Shown here: in pieces, positions 1-9,046 of the stretch
How positions within the stretch are numbered: position 1 is the stretch's first letter
Layout of the letters: the number at the start of each line of letters is the position of its first letter
NCBI RefSeq assembly: GCF_000158955.1
Contig: NZ_GG657757.1
Coordinates: 4,891,773 to 4,955,772 of the forward strand
DNA: 64,000 nt
DNA from: Streptomyces viridochromogenes DSM 40736
GTDB lineage: Bacteria > Actinomycetota > Actinomycetes > Streptomycetales > Streptomycetaceae
Direction: 5' to 3'
Translations under genes and position numbers: made by a program
The notes under the pieces: model-generated
Databases searched by the model: none
Told to the model about the DNA's origin: nothing
What the model saw: only the letters and a program-made list of their open reading frames with translations

Positions 1-3000
1 GCGGCCTGCGCGTGCCCGATGTTGGTCTTCAGCGAACCGAGCAGCACCGGCTCCCGGCCCTCCCGGTCCCGCCCGTACGTGGCGAGGACGGCCTCCGCCT
101 CGATGGGGTCGCCCAGCGCGGTGCCCGTACCGTGCGCCTCCATGACGTCGATGTCGGCCGTGGTGAGCCCGGCGTCGGCGAGCGCCTGCCGGATCACCCG
201 TTGCTGCGACAGCCCGTTCGGGGCGCTCAGCCCGTTGGACGCGCCGTCGGAGTTGACGGCCGAGCCCCGCACCACCGCGAGGACCCGGTGGCCGTTGCGG
301 CGCGCGTCGGAGAGCCGCTCCACGACCAGCAGGCCCACGCCCTCCGCCCACGCGGTCCCGTCGGCCGCCGCCGCGAACGCCTTGCAGCGCGCGTCCGCCG
401 CCAGCCCGTGCTGGCGCGAGAACTCCAGGAACATGCCGGGTGTCGACATGACCGTCACCCCGCCCGCGACGGCGAGACTCGACTCGCCCCGCCGCAGCGA
501 CTGCACCGCCAGATGCAGCGCGACCAGCGAGGACGAGCACGCCGTGTCCACGGTCACCGCGGGCCCCTCGAACCCGAACTGGTAGGCGATCCGCCCGGAC
601 ATCACGCTCGCCGCGCCGCCGGTCAGCAGATGCCCCTCGACGCCCTCGGGCGCGTCGTGCATCCGGGGCCCGTAGTCCCCGGCCGTCGCGCCGACGAAGA
701 CCCCGGTACGGCTGCCGCGCAGCTCCCGCGGGACCAGTCCGGCCCGCTCCAGCGCCTCCCAGGCGGTCTCCAGCAGCAGCCGCTGCTGCGGGTCCATGGC
801 ATGCGCCTCGCGTGGGGAGATCCCGAAGAAGGACGCGTCGAACCGGCCCGCGTCGTGCAGGAACCCGCCCTCGCGGACGTAGCTCTTGCCGGACCGCTCG
901 TGGTCCTGGTCGTAGAGGTCCTCGGCCCACCCTCGGTCGGTCGGGAACGCGGAGATCGCGTCGTCGCCCTCCGCCACCAGGTGCCACAGATCCTCGGGCG
1001 AGGCGACACCACCGGGGTACCGGCAGGCCATGCCCACGATCGCGATCGGCTCGTCGTACGCGACCTGTCCACCCGAGCCCGCACCGGCCCCGGCCACCGC
1101 CCCCGGCAGCACCGCACCGGTCCCGCCCGTGTCCGCCCCCGCCAGCTCGGCCGCGACGAACTCCGACAGGGCCCTGGGTGTCGGATGGTCGAACACCAGC
1201 CCCGTCGGCAGCCGCAGCCCGGTCGACGCGGCGAGGTTCTCGCGCAGCTCCACGGTCATCAGGGAGCTGAACCCGAGGTCCCGGAACGGCACGTCCATCT
1301 CGACGGCCCGCCCGGCGGCGTACCCCAGGACGGCGGCGACATGCGAGGTCACCAGCTCGACCGCCGACAGCTCACCCGCCGCCCCCGGCGTGCCGGCGCG
1401 CTGCGGCCGCGCGGCGGCGGGCAAGGCTCCGGGCCCGAGCGCGGGCACGGCGGACACACCGGCCGCGGCGCCCTCCGCGCGGCCCGGATCCGTCACCCAG
1501 TACCGCTCCCGCTGGAACGCGTACGTCGGCAGATCGATCCGGCGCCCCCCGGCCCCCTCGAACACGGCCTCCCAGTCCACCGCCGCACCGCGGACGAACG
1601 CCCGCGCCAGCGCCGTCCAGGCCGTCCGCTCCTCGGGCCGCCCCGGACGCAGCGCCGGTTCGGCGGCGACGGAGTCCTTGTCGAGCACGCTCTCGGCCAC
1701 CATCGCCGAGCAGACGCCGTCGGGCCCCATCTCGAGGACGGTCCGTACGCCCTCCGCCTCCAGGGTCCGCGCGGCCCGCAGGAACCGCACCGGCCGGCGG
1801 ACCTGCTCGACCCAGTACTCGGGGGAGGTCAGCAGCTCGGGCGCCGCGATCTCGCCCGTCACCGTGGAGACGACGGGGATACGGGGCTGATGGAGGGTCA
1901 GCCCGGTGACCACCCGCCGGAATGCGTCGAGCATCCCGTCCATGTGCGGCGAGTGGAAGGCGTGGCTCACCGTCAGCCGCTTGGTCTTGTGTCCCCGGTC
2001 CTTCAGAGCGGCGGCGATCTCCAGCACCGCGTCCGTGTCCCCGGAGAGCACGAGGGCCGCGGGGCCGTTGACGGCGGCGACCGCCACCTCGCCCTCCTGG
2101 CCCGCCAGCAGCGGCAGCACCTCGTCCTCGGCGGCCTGTACGGCGACCATGGCGCCCGCGGCGGGCAGTTCCTGCATCAGCCGGCCCCGGGCGGCGACCA
2201 GTGCGCAGGCGTCGGTGAGCGAGAGGACCCCGGCGACATGGGCGGCGGCGACCTCACCGATGGAGTGCCCGGCGAGGAGGTCGGGCCGTACGCCCCACGA
2301 CGCGAACAGCCGGAACAGCGCGACCTCGACGGCGAACAGCGCGGGCTGGGTGTACCGGGTCTCGTCGAGTCCCTCGCCGGTGGGGACGACCTCGCGCAGC
2401 GGCCGCTCCAGCAGCGGGTCGAGATGGGCGCACACCGTGTCGAAGGCGGCCGCGAACACCGGGAAGGCGGCGCGGAGTTCGCTGCCCATCCCGATCCGCT
2501 GGGCGCCCTGCCCGGTGAAGACCATGGCGAGCCGGCCCGTCGCCTCGGCCCCCGCCACCACCCCGGCGGCGGGCAGCCCCGACGCCAACGCCCGGAGTCC
2601 GGCGACGAGTTCGTCCCGATCCGCGGCCAGTACGACACCACGGTGACCGAGCCGTGACCGGGTGAAGACCGAGGACCGTCCGACAGAGGCGGGCTCGGCG
2701 TCGCCGTGGGTCTCGACGAACTCGGCGAGCCGTCCGGCCTGGGCGCGCAGCGCCTGCGTACCCCGCGCGCTGACCACGACGGGCAGCACGGCGTCCGCAG
2801 GGCGGGTGCGCGGGGCGGTCAGGGGTTCCCGGGTACCGGGTGCCTCGCCCACGACCACATGGCAGTTGGTGCCGCCCATGCCGAAGGAGCTCACGCCGGC
2901 GACCAGCGGGCGCTCGGGGTGCGGCCACTCGCCCAGCCGGTCGTTGACCGACAGGTTGAGCGAGTCGAGCGGGATCTTCGGGTTGGGCGTACGGAAGTTG

Positions 3001-4148
3001 AGGCTCGGCGGGAGCATGCGGTGGCGGACGGACAGGACCGTCTTGATGAGCCCGGCGATGCCGGCGGCCCCTTCGAGGTGCCCGATGTTCGTCTTCACCG
3101 AGCCCACCCGCAGGGGGTCCCCGGCGGCCTTGAGCGCACTGACCGCCGCCCCGAGCGCGGCGGCCTCGATCGGGTCGCCGACCGGGGTTCCGGTGCCGTG
3201 CAGCTCGACGTACTGGACGGCGTCCGGCACGACCCCGGCCCGCCGATGGGCGAGCCGGACCACCTTCTCCTGCGCGGCGGCGCTGGGCACGGTGAGGCCG
3301 GGCGTGGCACCGTCGTTGTTGACCGCACTGCCGAGGATCACGCCGTGCACCCGGTCGCCGTCGGCCACGGCCCCGCCCGCAGCGGCTTGAGCACGACCAT
3401 GCCGGCGCCCTCGCCGCGCACGTAGCCGTTGGCCCGGGCGTCGAAGGTGAAGCAGCGCCCGTCCGGGGAGAGCCCGCCGAACCGCTCGGCGCCCCACCAC
3501 CCCTTCGGCGAGGAGGTTGAGGTTGACGCCCGCCGCGAGCGCCAGTTCCGCCTCTTCGGCGCGCAGGCTCTCGCACGCGAGGTGCACGGCGACCAGCGAG
3601 GACGACTGGGAGGTGTCGACGGTGAGGCTCGGTCCGTTCAGCCCGAGCGCGTACGAGACCCGGCCCGCGATGATGCCGCGGTGGGTGCCGGCGACGGTGT
3701 GCTGGGTGATGGCGGCGGAGCCCTGCCGATAGAGCAGGCTCGTGTAGTCCTCGCGGGCGGTGCCGACGAAGACGGCCGTGGGGCTGCCGTCGAGGCTCGC
3801 CGCGGCGATCCCCGCGTCCTCCAGCGCCTCCCAGGCGATCTCCAGCAGCAGCCGTTGCTGCGGGTCCATGACGACGGCCTCGCGGGGCGAGATCCCGAAG
3901 AAGGCGGCGTCGAACTCCTCGACGGCGTCCAGGAACCCGCCTCGGCGTATCTCGCTGTGGGCGTCCGCCGAGATCGGCTCCCACCGGTGCCCGGGCATCT
4001 GCGTGACGGCGTCCCGGCCCTCACGCAACAGCCTCCAGAACTCCTCGGGACCGGCGGCGCCGGGCAGCCGGCAGGACAGGCCGACGACGGCGATCGGTTC
4101 CCGCCGATCCAGTGGGTCGATTGCCGCGGAGTGTCGCTCACTCGTCAT
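1..4148 (-). CDS. Modular type I polyketide synthase, KSQ loading module plus start of module 1 (partial)
   Basis: N-terminal ~1382 residues of a modular PKS; the 3' end lies beyond the left edge. Starts at ATG 4148. Domain order: a ketosynthase whose active site reads DTSQSSSLVA, with Gln181 in place of Cys (KSQ, a malonyl-ACP decarboxylase typical of loading modules); an acyltransferase with GHSIGE (about residue 628) and HAFH (about 730), the malonyl-CoA signature; an ACP with LGFSSL (Ser near 959); then a second KS with intact DTACSSS (Cys near 1200), cut just after NIGHAQAA. This predicts an acetyl starter made by decarboxylating malonyl-ACP. No KR/DH/ER is seen in the loading module. 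Residues about 219 to 257 of the KSQ are out of frame: one extra base near 3494 and two near 3377 would restore the expected KS sequence, and the ORF stays open throughout. Divergent from an aminotransferase. The product cannot be deduced from this fragment. Confidence 0.93.
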   Translation of the reverse strand, partial: MTSERHSAAIDPLDRREPIAVVGLSCRLPGAAGPEEFWRLLREGRDAVTQMPGHRWEPISADAHSEIRRGGFLDAVEEFDAAFFGISPREAVVMDPQQRLLLEIAWEALEDAGIAAASLDGSPTAVFVGTAREDYTSLLYRQGSAAITQHTVAGTHRGIIAGRVSYALGLNGPSLTVDTSQSSSLVAVHLACESLRAEEAELALAAGVNLNLLAEGVVGRRAVRRALPGRALLHLRRPGQRLRARRGRRHGRAQAAAGGAVADGDRVHGVILGSAVNNDGATPGLTVPSAAAQEKVVRLAHRRAGVVPDAVQYVELHGTGTPVGDPIEAAALGAAVSALKAAGDPLRVGSVKTNIGHLEGAAGIAGLIKTVLSVRHRMLPPSLNFRTPNPKIPLDSLNLSVNDRLGEWPHPERPLVAGVSSFGMGGTNCHVVVGEAPGTREPLTAPRTRPADAVLPVVVSARGTQALRAQAGRLAEFVETHGDAEPASVGRSSVFTRSRLGHRGVVLAADRDELVAGLRALASGLPAAGVVAGAEATGRLAMVFTGQGAQRIGMGSELRAAFPVFAAAFDTVCAHLDPLLERPLREVVPTGEGLDETRYTQPALFAVEVALFRLFASWGVRPDLLAGHSIGEVAAAHVAGVLSLTDACALVAARGRLMQELPAAGAMVAVQAAEDEVLPLLAGQEGEVAVAAVNGPAALVLSGDTDAVLEIAAALKDRGHKTKRLTVSHAFHSPHMDGMLDAFRRVVTGLTLHQPRIPVVSTVTGEIAAPELLTSPEYWVEQVRRPVRFLRAARTLEAEGVRTVLEMGPDGVCSAMVAESVLDKDSVAAEPALRPGRPEERTAWTALARAFVRGAAVDWEAVFEGAGGRRIDLPTYAFQRERYWVTDPGRAEGAAAGVSAVPALGPGALPAAARPQRAGTPGAAGELSAVELVTSHVAAVLGYAAGRAVEMDVPFRDLGFSSLMTVELRENLAASTGLRLPTGLVFDHPTPRALSEFVAAELAGADTGGTGAVLPGAVAGAGAGSGGQVAYDEPIAIVGMACRYPGGVASPEDLWHLVAEGDDAISAFPTDRGWAEDLYDQDHERSGKSYVREGGFLHDAGRFDASFFGISPREAHAMDPQQRLLLETAWEALERAGLVPRELRGSRTGVFVGATAGDYGPRMHDAPEGVEGHLLTGGAASVMSGRIAYQFGFEGPAVTVDTACSSSLVALHLAVQSLRRGESSLAVAGGVTVMSTPGMFLEFSRQHGLAADARCKAFAAAADGTAWAEGVGLLVVERLSDARRNGHRVLAVVRGSAVNSDGASNGLSAPNGLSQQRVIRQALADAGLTTADIDVMEAHGTGTALGDPIEAEAVLATYGRDREGREPVLLGSLKTNIGHAQA

Positions 4149-4444
4149 TTTCGCTCGGCTGCCCTTCCAATACTGGAAATCACCTCGGGTAACGACCATG
4201 CGCTCCCAGCGAGCGTATCCGGAGTTTTTTCGAGGCGATCCAAAATCCAGTCCCTGCCCGGTAACGTGCCGTTCGCTGCGTAATGAAAGCTCTGCGAGGA
4301 CGGATCATTACCGGAGATGTTCCCGAGACTTATCGGAGAGCGGGAGGTTACTGGCTCATTACGGCAGAACCGGCAGGTGGGAGATGCAAATGTTAGGGTC
4401 TGTCGAAATCGGTCGGGCAGAAAGCAATCGGAGAGGAAAACCCG
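4149..4444. promoter_or_regulatory. Divergent intergenic region between PKS and aminotransferase
   Basis: About 296 bases without a gene, less GC-rich than the flanks. It must hold the promoters for both the leftward PKS and the rightward aminotransferase. A purine-rich ribosome binding site (GGAGAGGAAA) lies just before the aminotransferase GTG. No operator or hairpin was identified with confidence. Confidence 0.5.
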
Positions 4445-6028
4445 GTGGTCGAGAAACTCGAACTGGCGGAACCGCACCTTGCCGGATGGCTGTCCTCACT
4501 CGGACTCGGCGTCGAATACATCCGCTCCCAGGGAAACACCCTCTTCTACCGTGACGACCAGGGCGCGGAAATCCCCGTCCTCGACCTGGTGGGCGGCTAC
4601 GGCTCGGCGATACTCGGGCACAACAACCCGGACATCGTGGCCTACGCCAAGTCCCTGCTCGACGAGGGGACCCCGATCCACGCCCAGTTCTCCCGGCACC
4701 CGTACGCCAACGACCTCGCCTGGAAGATCAACGGCATCATCCAGCGGGAGTTCGGCACCGACGAGCACTATGCGGCGGTCTTCGCCAACAGCGGCGCCGA
4801 GGCCGTCGAGGTGGCGGTCAAGCACGCCGAGCTCGACCGGGTGATGAAGGTGGCCGAGCTGACGGAGAGGATCGAGGCCCACCTCGACGAGGCCCGCGCG
4901 GCGGTACGATCCGGTGCCCGCATCGCCACCGACGGCGCCGTCGACCTCCTCGGACCCGACCTCGCGCCGGGGGACGCCGGCGACATCGACCGCCTGCTCG
5001 ACGCGGTCCGGGCCGCCAACAGCGAGCGCCTGTCGGCCCGTCCGGTGTTCCTGGCCCCGGAGGGCTCCTTCCACGGCAAGCTGGTCGGCAGCGTCCAGCT
5101 CACCCACAACGTCGGCTACCGCAGCCCGTTCAGCGCCCTGGCGGCCCAGTGCCGCTTCGTGCCGCTCGACCAGCCGGACGCGCTGGAGAAGACCGTGGCG
5201 CAGGAGCGCAGGACGGTCCTGGACCTCACCGTCGAGGACGGCGTCGTCCGCCTGACCGAACGGGAGCTGCCCGTCATCTGCGCCTTCATCCTCGAACCCA
5301 TACAGGGCGAGGCCGGCATCCGGGTCCTCGACCGGGCCGCCGTACGCCGGGTCCAGGAGGTCCTCGCCACGATCGACTGCCCGATCATCGTGGACGAGGT
5401 GCAGAGTGGCATGGGCCGCTCCGGCGCGTTCTTCGCCAGCTCCCACCTCGGCCTCCAGGGCGACTACTACACCCTCGCCAAGAGCCTCGGCGGCGGCGTC
5501 GCCAAGGCCGCGCTCACCCTGATCCGCGGCTCCCGCTACCGCACCGACTTCGAACTCGTCCACAGCTCCACCTACGCCAAGGACAGCTTCTCCACCCTCA
5601 TCGCCGGCCGCACCGTGGACCTGCTGGAGGCCGACGACGGCAGGGCGTACCGGCTGGCCGCCGAGCGCGGCGACCGACTCCTGGCGATGCTCGGCCGGTT
5701 GCGGGAGGAGTTCGGCGACATCGTCAAGGACGTCCGAGGCAGGGGCCTGATGATCGGCCTGGACTTCCACGACCAGTCCGAGTCCACCTCGGAGATCATC
5801 CGCGACCAGGCGCAGGCCGGCCTCCTCGGCTATCTCTTCGCCGGTTACCTGCTGCGCGTCCACGCGATCCGCATCTTCCCCACCGCGAGCGCCACGAACA
5901 CCCTGCGCATCGAACCGTCCGTGTACCTCACGGACGACGAGATCGCCCGGGCGGACAAGGGTCTGCGCGACCTGATCGAGGTCCTGCGGAAGCAGGACGG
6001 CGAGACGCTGCTGCACGCGCACGCCTGA
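4445..6028 (+). CDS. Class III PLP-dependent aminotransferase
   Basis: 527-residue fold-type I aminotransferase of class III (the acetylornithine/4-aminobutyrate aminotransferase group). Visible motifs are FANSGAEAVE in the N-terminal half, the EPIQGEAG segment, IIVDEVQSGMGRSG (Asp that binds the PLP pyridine nitrogen), and LAKSLGGG with the PLP Schiff-base Lys at about residue 346. GTG start at 4445 with a strong upstream RBS. About 65 extra residues sit between the NSGAEA motif and the SFHGKL motif (about residues 125 to 195), making it longer than a usual ~430 to 460 residue member. Divergent from the PKS, so it may supply an amino group to the starter or to the finished polyketide; this is inference. 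The amino acceptor cannot be read from sequence. Confidence 0.88.
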   Translation: MVEKLELAEPHLAGWLSSLGLGVEYIRSQGNTLFYRDDQGAEIPVLDLVGGYGSAILGHNNPDIVAYAKSLLDEGTPIHAQFSRHPYANDLAWKINGIIQREFGTDEHYAAVFANSGAEAVEVAVKHAELDRVMKVAELTERIEAHLDEARAAVRSGARIATDGAVDLLGPDLAPGDAGDIDRLLDAVRAANSERLSARPVFLAPEGSFHGKLVGSVQLTHNVGYRSPFSALAAQCRFVPLDQPDALEKTVAQERRTVLDLTVEDGVVRLTERELPVICAFILEPIQGEAGIRVLDRAAVRRVQEVLATIDCPIIVDEVQSGMGRSGAFFASSHLGLQGDYYTLAKSLGGGVAKAALTLIRGSRYRTDFELVHSSTYAKDSFSTLIAGRTVDLLEADDGRAYRLAAERGDRLLAMLGRLREEFGDIVKDVRGRGLMIGLDFHDQSESTSEIIRDQAQAGLLGYLFAGYLLRVHAIRIFPTASATNTLRIEPSVYLTDDEIARADKGLRDLIEVLRKQDGETLLHAHA

Positions 6029-6106
6029 GCGGCGACGGAGCGCACGGACACGGGAAAGCGGACAAGGCCGAACGGGAACGGCGGGGGTGTTCCCGCGCCC
6101 ATCCCG

Positions 6107-6538
6107 TCAGCTGATGTCGGCCCCGTAGACGTGGTCGACCGTCATCGTGATGAGCACCCGGCGGTCGGAGACCATCACCGCCCGGTACTCCTCCCAGTCC
6201 GGGTGCTCCCCGGCGGCGACCCGGTAGTAGTTCACCAGCGCGTCCACCTCGGGACCGTGGGGGTCGGTGCCCGGCCCGGTGAGTGTGGCGATGCCCTCGG
6301 CGGTGGCCCACGACATGCCGTCGGGGCTGGTCACCTCCAGCGTGGCCCGGGCGTCCCGCCGCAGGTTCGCCACCTTGGCCGCGCCCGCACTGGTGGACAC
6401 ATGGATCACGTTCGCCGACTCGTCGTAGAACGGCTGGACGGGGGAGAGCTGGGGTCGCCCGTCCGCCTTGATGGTCGCGAGCACACCGATCTGGCTCTTC
6501 GCGAGCAGCGCATGGGGGTTGAAAGATGTAGCGGTCAT
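6107..6538 (-). CDS. PPOX-class (split beta-barrel) flavin/F420-dependent oxidoreductase
   Basis: 143 residues resembling the pyridoxamine 5'-phosphate oxidase-like split beta-barrel family: the N-terminal strand IGVLATIKADGRPQLSPVQPF, then VIHVSTSAGAAKVANLRRDAR, which fits the cofactor-phosphate binding segment, and a C-terminal VMVSDRRVLITM strand. Many actinobacterial members use F420H2 or FMN to reduce small molecules. The substrate is unknown. It lies tail-to-tail with the aminotransferase (79-base gap) and could belong to the PKS-associated group or be an independent gene. ATG start at 6538. Confidence 0.82.
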   Translation of the reverse strand: MTATSFNPHALLAKSQIGVLATIKADGRPQLSPVQPFYDESANVIHVSTSAGAAKVANLRRDARATLEVTSPDGMSWATAEGIATLTGPGTDPHGPEVDALVNYYRVAAGEHPDWEEYRAVMVSDRRVLITMTVDHVYGADIS

Positions 6539-6685
6539 GCCCCGTTGATCAACCTTTCGTATCGCCTTGTGGTCGAGCAGCTTTCTGCCGCCTTTTCTTC
6601 GGCCTTACATCACAGGCGGAACCCGTGTACCTCCACGGCATGACCAGCATTCTGCGGAGAACCGGTGGGCGTTCTTTTCGCGTTC

Positions 6686-7561
6686 TCAGCGGGAGGACTC
6701 CCGCTCCACCGGCAGCCACAGTTCCGCGTCCGCCTCGGAGCCGTCGGCCGACAGCTCCGTCCGCAGGATCTCCGGGCCGGGGCGGCTGCGGTACGGGTTC
6801 GACGGGAACCACTCGGTGAAGACGTCCCGCCAGAGCTCCTGGACGGCTTGGGGAGCCGGGCCGGAGGTGGTGAAGACCGCCCAGGTGCCGGGTGGGACCG
6901 GGAGGGCCGTGGTGCCTTCGGGCGCGGGGACGGGCGAAGAGGTGATCACGCCCTGGTAGTAGTCGAGTTGCGTGCCCTGCGCCCGGCTCGGGTCCAGGTC
7001 GTCGCAGACCGCGACGATGCCGTGCGGCTCCTGGTCGGACAGTTTCCCCAGCCGCTCCAGGGCCTGTTTGTCGAGCCCGCGGACGAAGTCGATGATCGCC
7101 TGGTTCGGGCCGGAGTGGATCAGTGGGACCCGGGCCTTGAAGCCCGTGACGGTGAAGGACGGGCGGTCCACCACTCGGTAATGCATGCTGCTGCTCCCCT
7201 CGATGGTCAGGCGGAAGGTCAGCCGGGGCTGGGAGACGAGCGCGGCGCCGGTGCGCCGGGCCTCGCCCGGGCCCACGCCGTGCATCGCGCGGAACGCCCG
7301 GGCGAACGCCTCGCCCGAGCCGTAGCCGTAGCGCACCGCGATCTCCAGCAGCGTCTCGTCCCCCGCGAGCACCTCGGCGCCCGCCACCGTCAACCGCCGG
7401 CGGCGGATGTACTCCGACAGGGGCATGCCTGCCAGTGCGGAGAACATGCGGCGCAGGTGGTACTCCGAGGTGCACGCCGTACGCGCCAGGTCCGCCGCGT
7501 CGACGGTCCGGTCGAGACGGCTCTCGATGTGCGCCATGGCCTGGTTGAGCCGATCCAGCAC
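6686..7561 (-). CDS. AraC-family transcriptional regulator with GyrI-like effector domain
   Basis: 291 residues. The N-terminal ~105 residues form two helix-turn-helix motifs of the AraC/XylS type (AADLARTACTSEYHLRRMF and LLEIAVRYGYGSGEAFARAF). The C-terminal ~160 residues fit the GyrI-like/SOUL small-molecule binding fold (MHYRVVDRPSFTVTGFKARV onward). This is the Rob/BmrR-like design, in which ligand binding to the C-terminal domain controls transcription. GTG start at 7561. No obvious target gene besides its own neighbours; the divergent glycosyltransferase starts 208 bases away. Confidence 0.88.
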   Translation of the reverse strand: MLDRLNQAMAHIESRLDRTVDAADLARTACTSEYHLRRMFSALAGMPLSEYIRRRRLTVAGAEVLAGDETLLEIAVRYGYGSGEAFARAFRAMHGVGPGEARRTGAALVSQPRLTFRLTIEGSSSMHYRVVDRPSFTVTGFKARVPLIHSGPNQAIIDFVRGLDKQALERLGKLSDQEPHGIVAVCDDLDPSRAQGTQLDYYQGVITSSPVPAPEGTTALPVPPGTWAVFTTSGPAPQAVQELWRDVFTEWFPSNPYRSRPGPEILRTELSADGSEADAELWLPVERESSR

Positions 7562-7769
7562 GTCCGGCCTTCCTTCCTTCTCGTGCCTTCACGCTAGGCA
7601 GCGGGCGCCCTCCCGCACCCGACATCCTGTGCCCGGTCCGGTCGGGTGCCGCCTCGGCCGAACGGCGTAGGCGAACCGCCGTCCGCCAGGAGTACTTAAG
7701 GGGTCCTTACCGTGAACGGATAGCATCGCCCGTCAACCCGTCAGTTGCCGACCGGGACGAGGTGAGGAC

Positions 7770-8663
7770 ATGGGGGCGCCCAGGATCGCCGTCGCCGTGG
7801 TGACCATGGGCAACCGGCCGGAGGAGGTCGACGCCCTGCTGCGGTCCGTGGCGAAGCAGGATGTGGCGCCCGAGCGGATCGTGATCGTCGGCAACGGCTG
7901 CCCGCTGCCCGAGTTCGCCGAGCGGCTCTCCCTGCCCGGCGAGGTCACCCCGGTCGAGCTCGACGAGAACCTGGGGTGCCCTGGTGGGCGCAACGCGGCC
8001 CTCGCGCGGCTGCGGGAGTTCGGCGACATCGACGTCGTCGTCGATCTGGACGACGACGGTCTGCTCGTGGACGCCGACGTGCTGCGCCGTGTGCGCGAGC
8101 TGTACACCGCCGACGACCGGCTCGGCATCGTCGGGTTCCGCATCGCCGACGAGCTCGGCGAGACGCAGCAGCGGCACGTGCCCCGGCTCGGCAAGTCGGA
8201 CCCGCGGCGGGGCGGGTACGTCACCGGGTTCCTCGGCGGCGCGCACGCGCTGCGGATGGCGATGCTCGACGAGGTCGGCGACTGGCCCGCCGAGTTCTTC
8301 TTCGCGCACGAGGAGACCGACCTCGCGTGGCGCGCCGCGGATGCCGGGTGGCGCATCCTGTACGCGCCCGAACTGCTGCTCCAGCACCCCAAGACCTCGC
8401 CCGCCCGGCACGCCATCTACTACCGCGTGAACGCCCGCAACCGGGTCTGGCTCGCACGCCGCCGGCTGCCCCTCGCGCTCGTGCCCGTCCACCTCGGCGT
8501 GTGGGTGCTGCTCACCCTCCTGCGGAACCGGTCGGGCGCCGGACTGCGGGCGTGGTTCGGCGGGTTCGTGGAAGGCGTGCGGGAGTCGGCCGGGGAGCGT
8601 CGGCCCATGCGCTGGCGTACGGTCTGGCGGCTCACCCGGCTGGGGCGCCCACCGGTCATCTGA
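7770..8663 (+). CDS. Family 2 glycosyltransferase
   Basis: 297 residues with a GT-A fold: N-terminal RIAVAVVTMGNRPEEVDALL, the ENLGCPGGRNAAL segment, a DLDDDG metal/nucleotide-sugar site near residues 92 to 97, and a C-terminal HEETDLAWR (the ED/EDxDLxxR-like catalytic motif). A single hydrophobic stretch, LALVPVHLGVWVLLTLL, near residue 240 suggests membrane association. Probably transfers a sugar to a cell-surface or lipid-linked acceptor; donor and acceptor are unknown. ATG at 7770 preceded by GAGGTGAGG. Stands alone between divergent and downstream regulators. Confidence 0.88.
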   Translation: MGAPRIAVAVVTMGNRPEEVDALLRSVAKQDVAPERIVIVGNGCPLPEFAERLSLPGEVTPVELDENLGCPGGRNAALARLREFGDIDVVVDLDDDGLLVDADVLRRVRELYTADDRLGIVGFRIADELGETQQRHVPRLGKSDPRRGGYVTGFLGGAHALRMAMLDEVGDWPAEFFFAHEETDLAWRAADAGWRILYAPELLLQHPKTSPARHAIYYRVNARNRVWLARRRLPLALVPVHLGVWVLLTLLRNRSGAGLRAWFGGFVEGVRESAGERRPMRWRTVWRLTRLGRPPVI

Positions 8664-9046
8664 GGCCGATCGGCCGATGGCGCGGAGGCAGATCGGCCGA
8701 TACGGCGGGGGAGGAAAGCGGGCCCCGGTCGTTCACCTCTGCCGACCGGGACCCGGACCCGGCCGCGGCGGCGACACTCCCCCGAGTTGCGCGTTCAGAC
8801 GCGCGCACCCCCGGGCCAGATCCGATGCAGTGATCACACCAGGCATTGCCAACGGATCGCTAACATATGGCCAATGGTTCGCCGTTGCGTCATCTGCCGA
8901 TTGGCCTGAAGTCGCTGAACCAGGATCGAAGAAGGCCAGGCAGCGGGCTTGCTCCGGAGTGAACGGACGAAGGCCGGGGTGGCGGAAAACCGCTGCCCAA
9001 GGGTGGAAACTCGTCAAGGGCGGAGGAGCCGGAAGGCAGGGGGGCG
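8664..9046. promoter_or_regulatory. Intergenic region with paired ATCGGCCGAT palindromes
   Basis: 383 bases without a gene. Two identical 10-base palindromes ATCGGCCGAT lie at 8669 to 8678 and 8692 to 8701, 23 bases apart (about two helical turns), right after the glycosyltransferase stop. The rest is less GC-rich near 8830 to 8900, where a promoter for the SARP gene is likely. A purine-rich RBS (AAGGCAGGGGGG) precedes ATG 9047. Confidence 0.4.

Noticed and set aside
12..2657. Long plus-strand open frame opposite the PKS (881 residues)
   Set aside because: Arg/Pro/Gly-rich shadow of the minus-strand PKS with no recognisable domain; high GC keeps opposite frames open.
4496..6022. Minus-strand open frame across the aminotransferase
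   Set aside because: Antisense shadow; the plus strand encodes a complete aminotransferase with all motifs.
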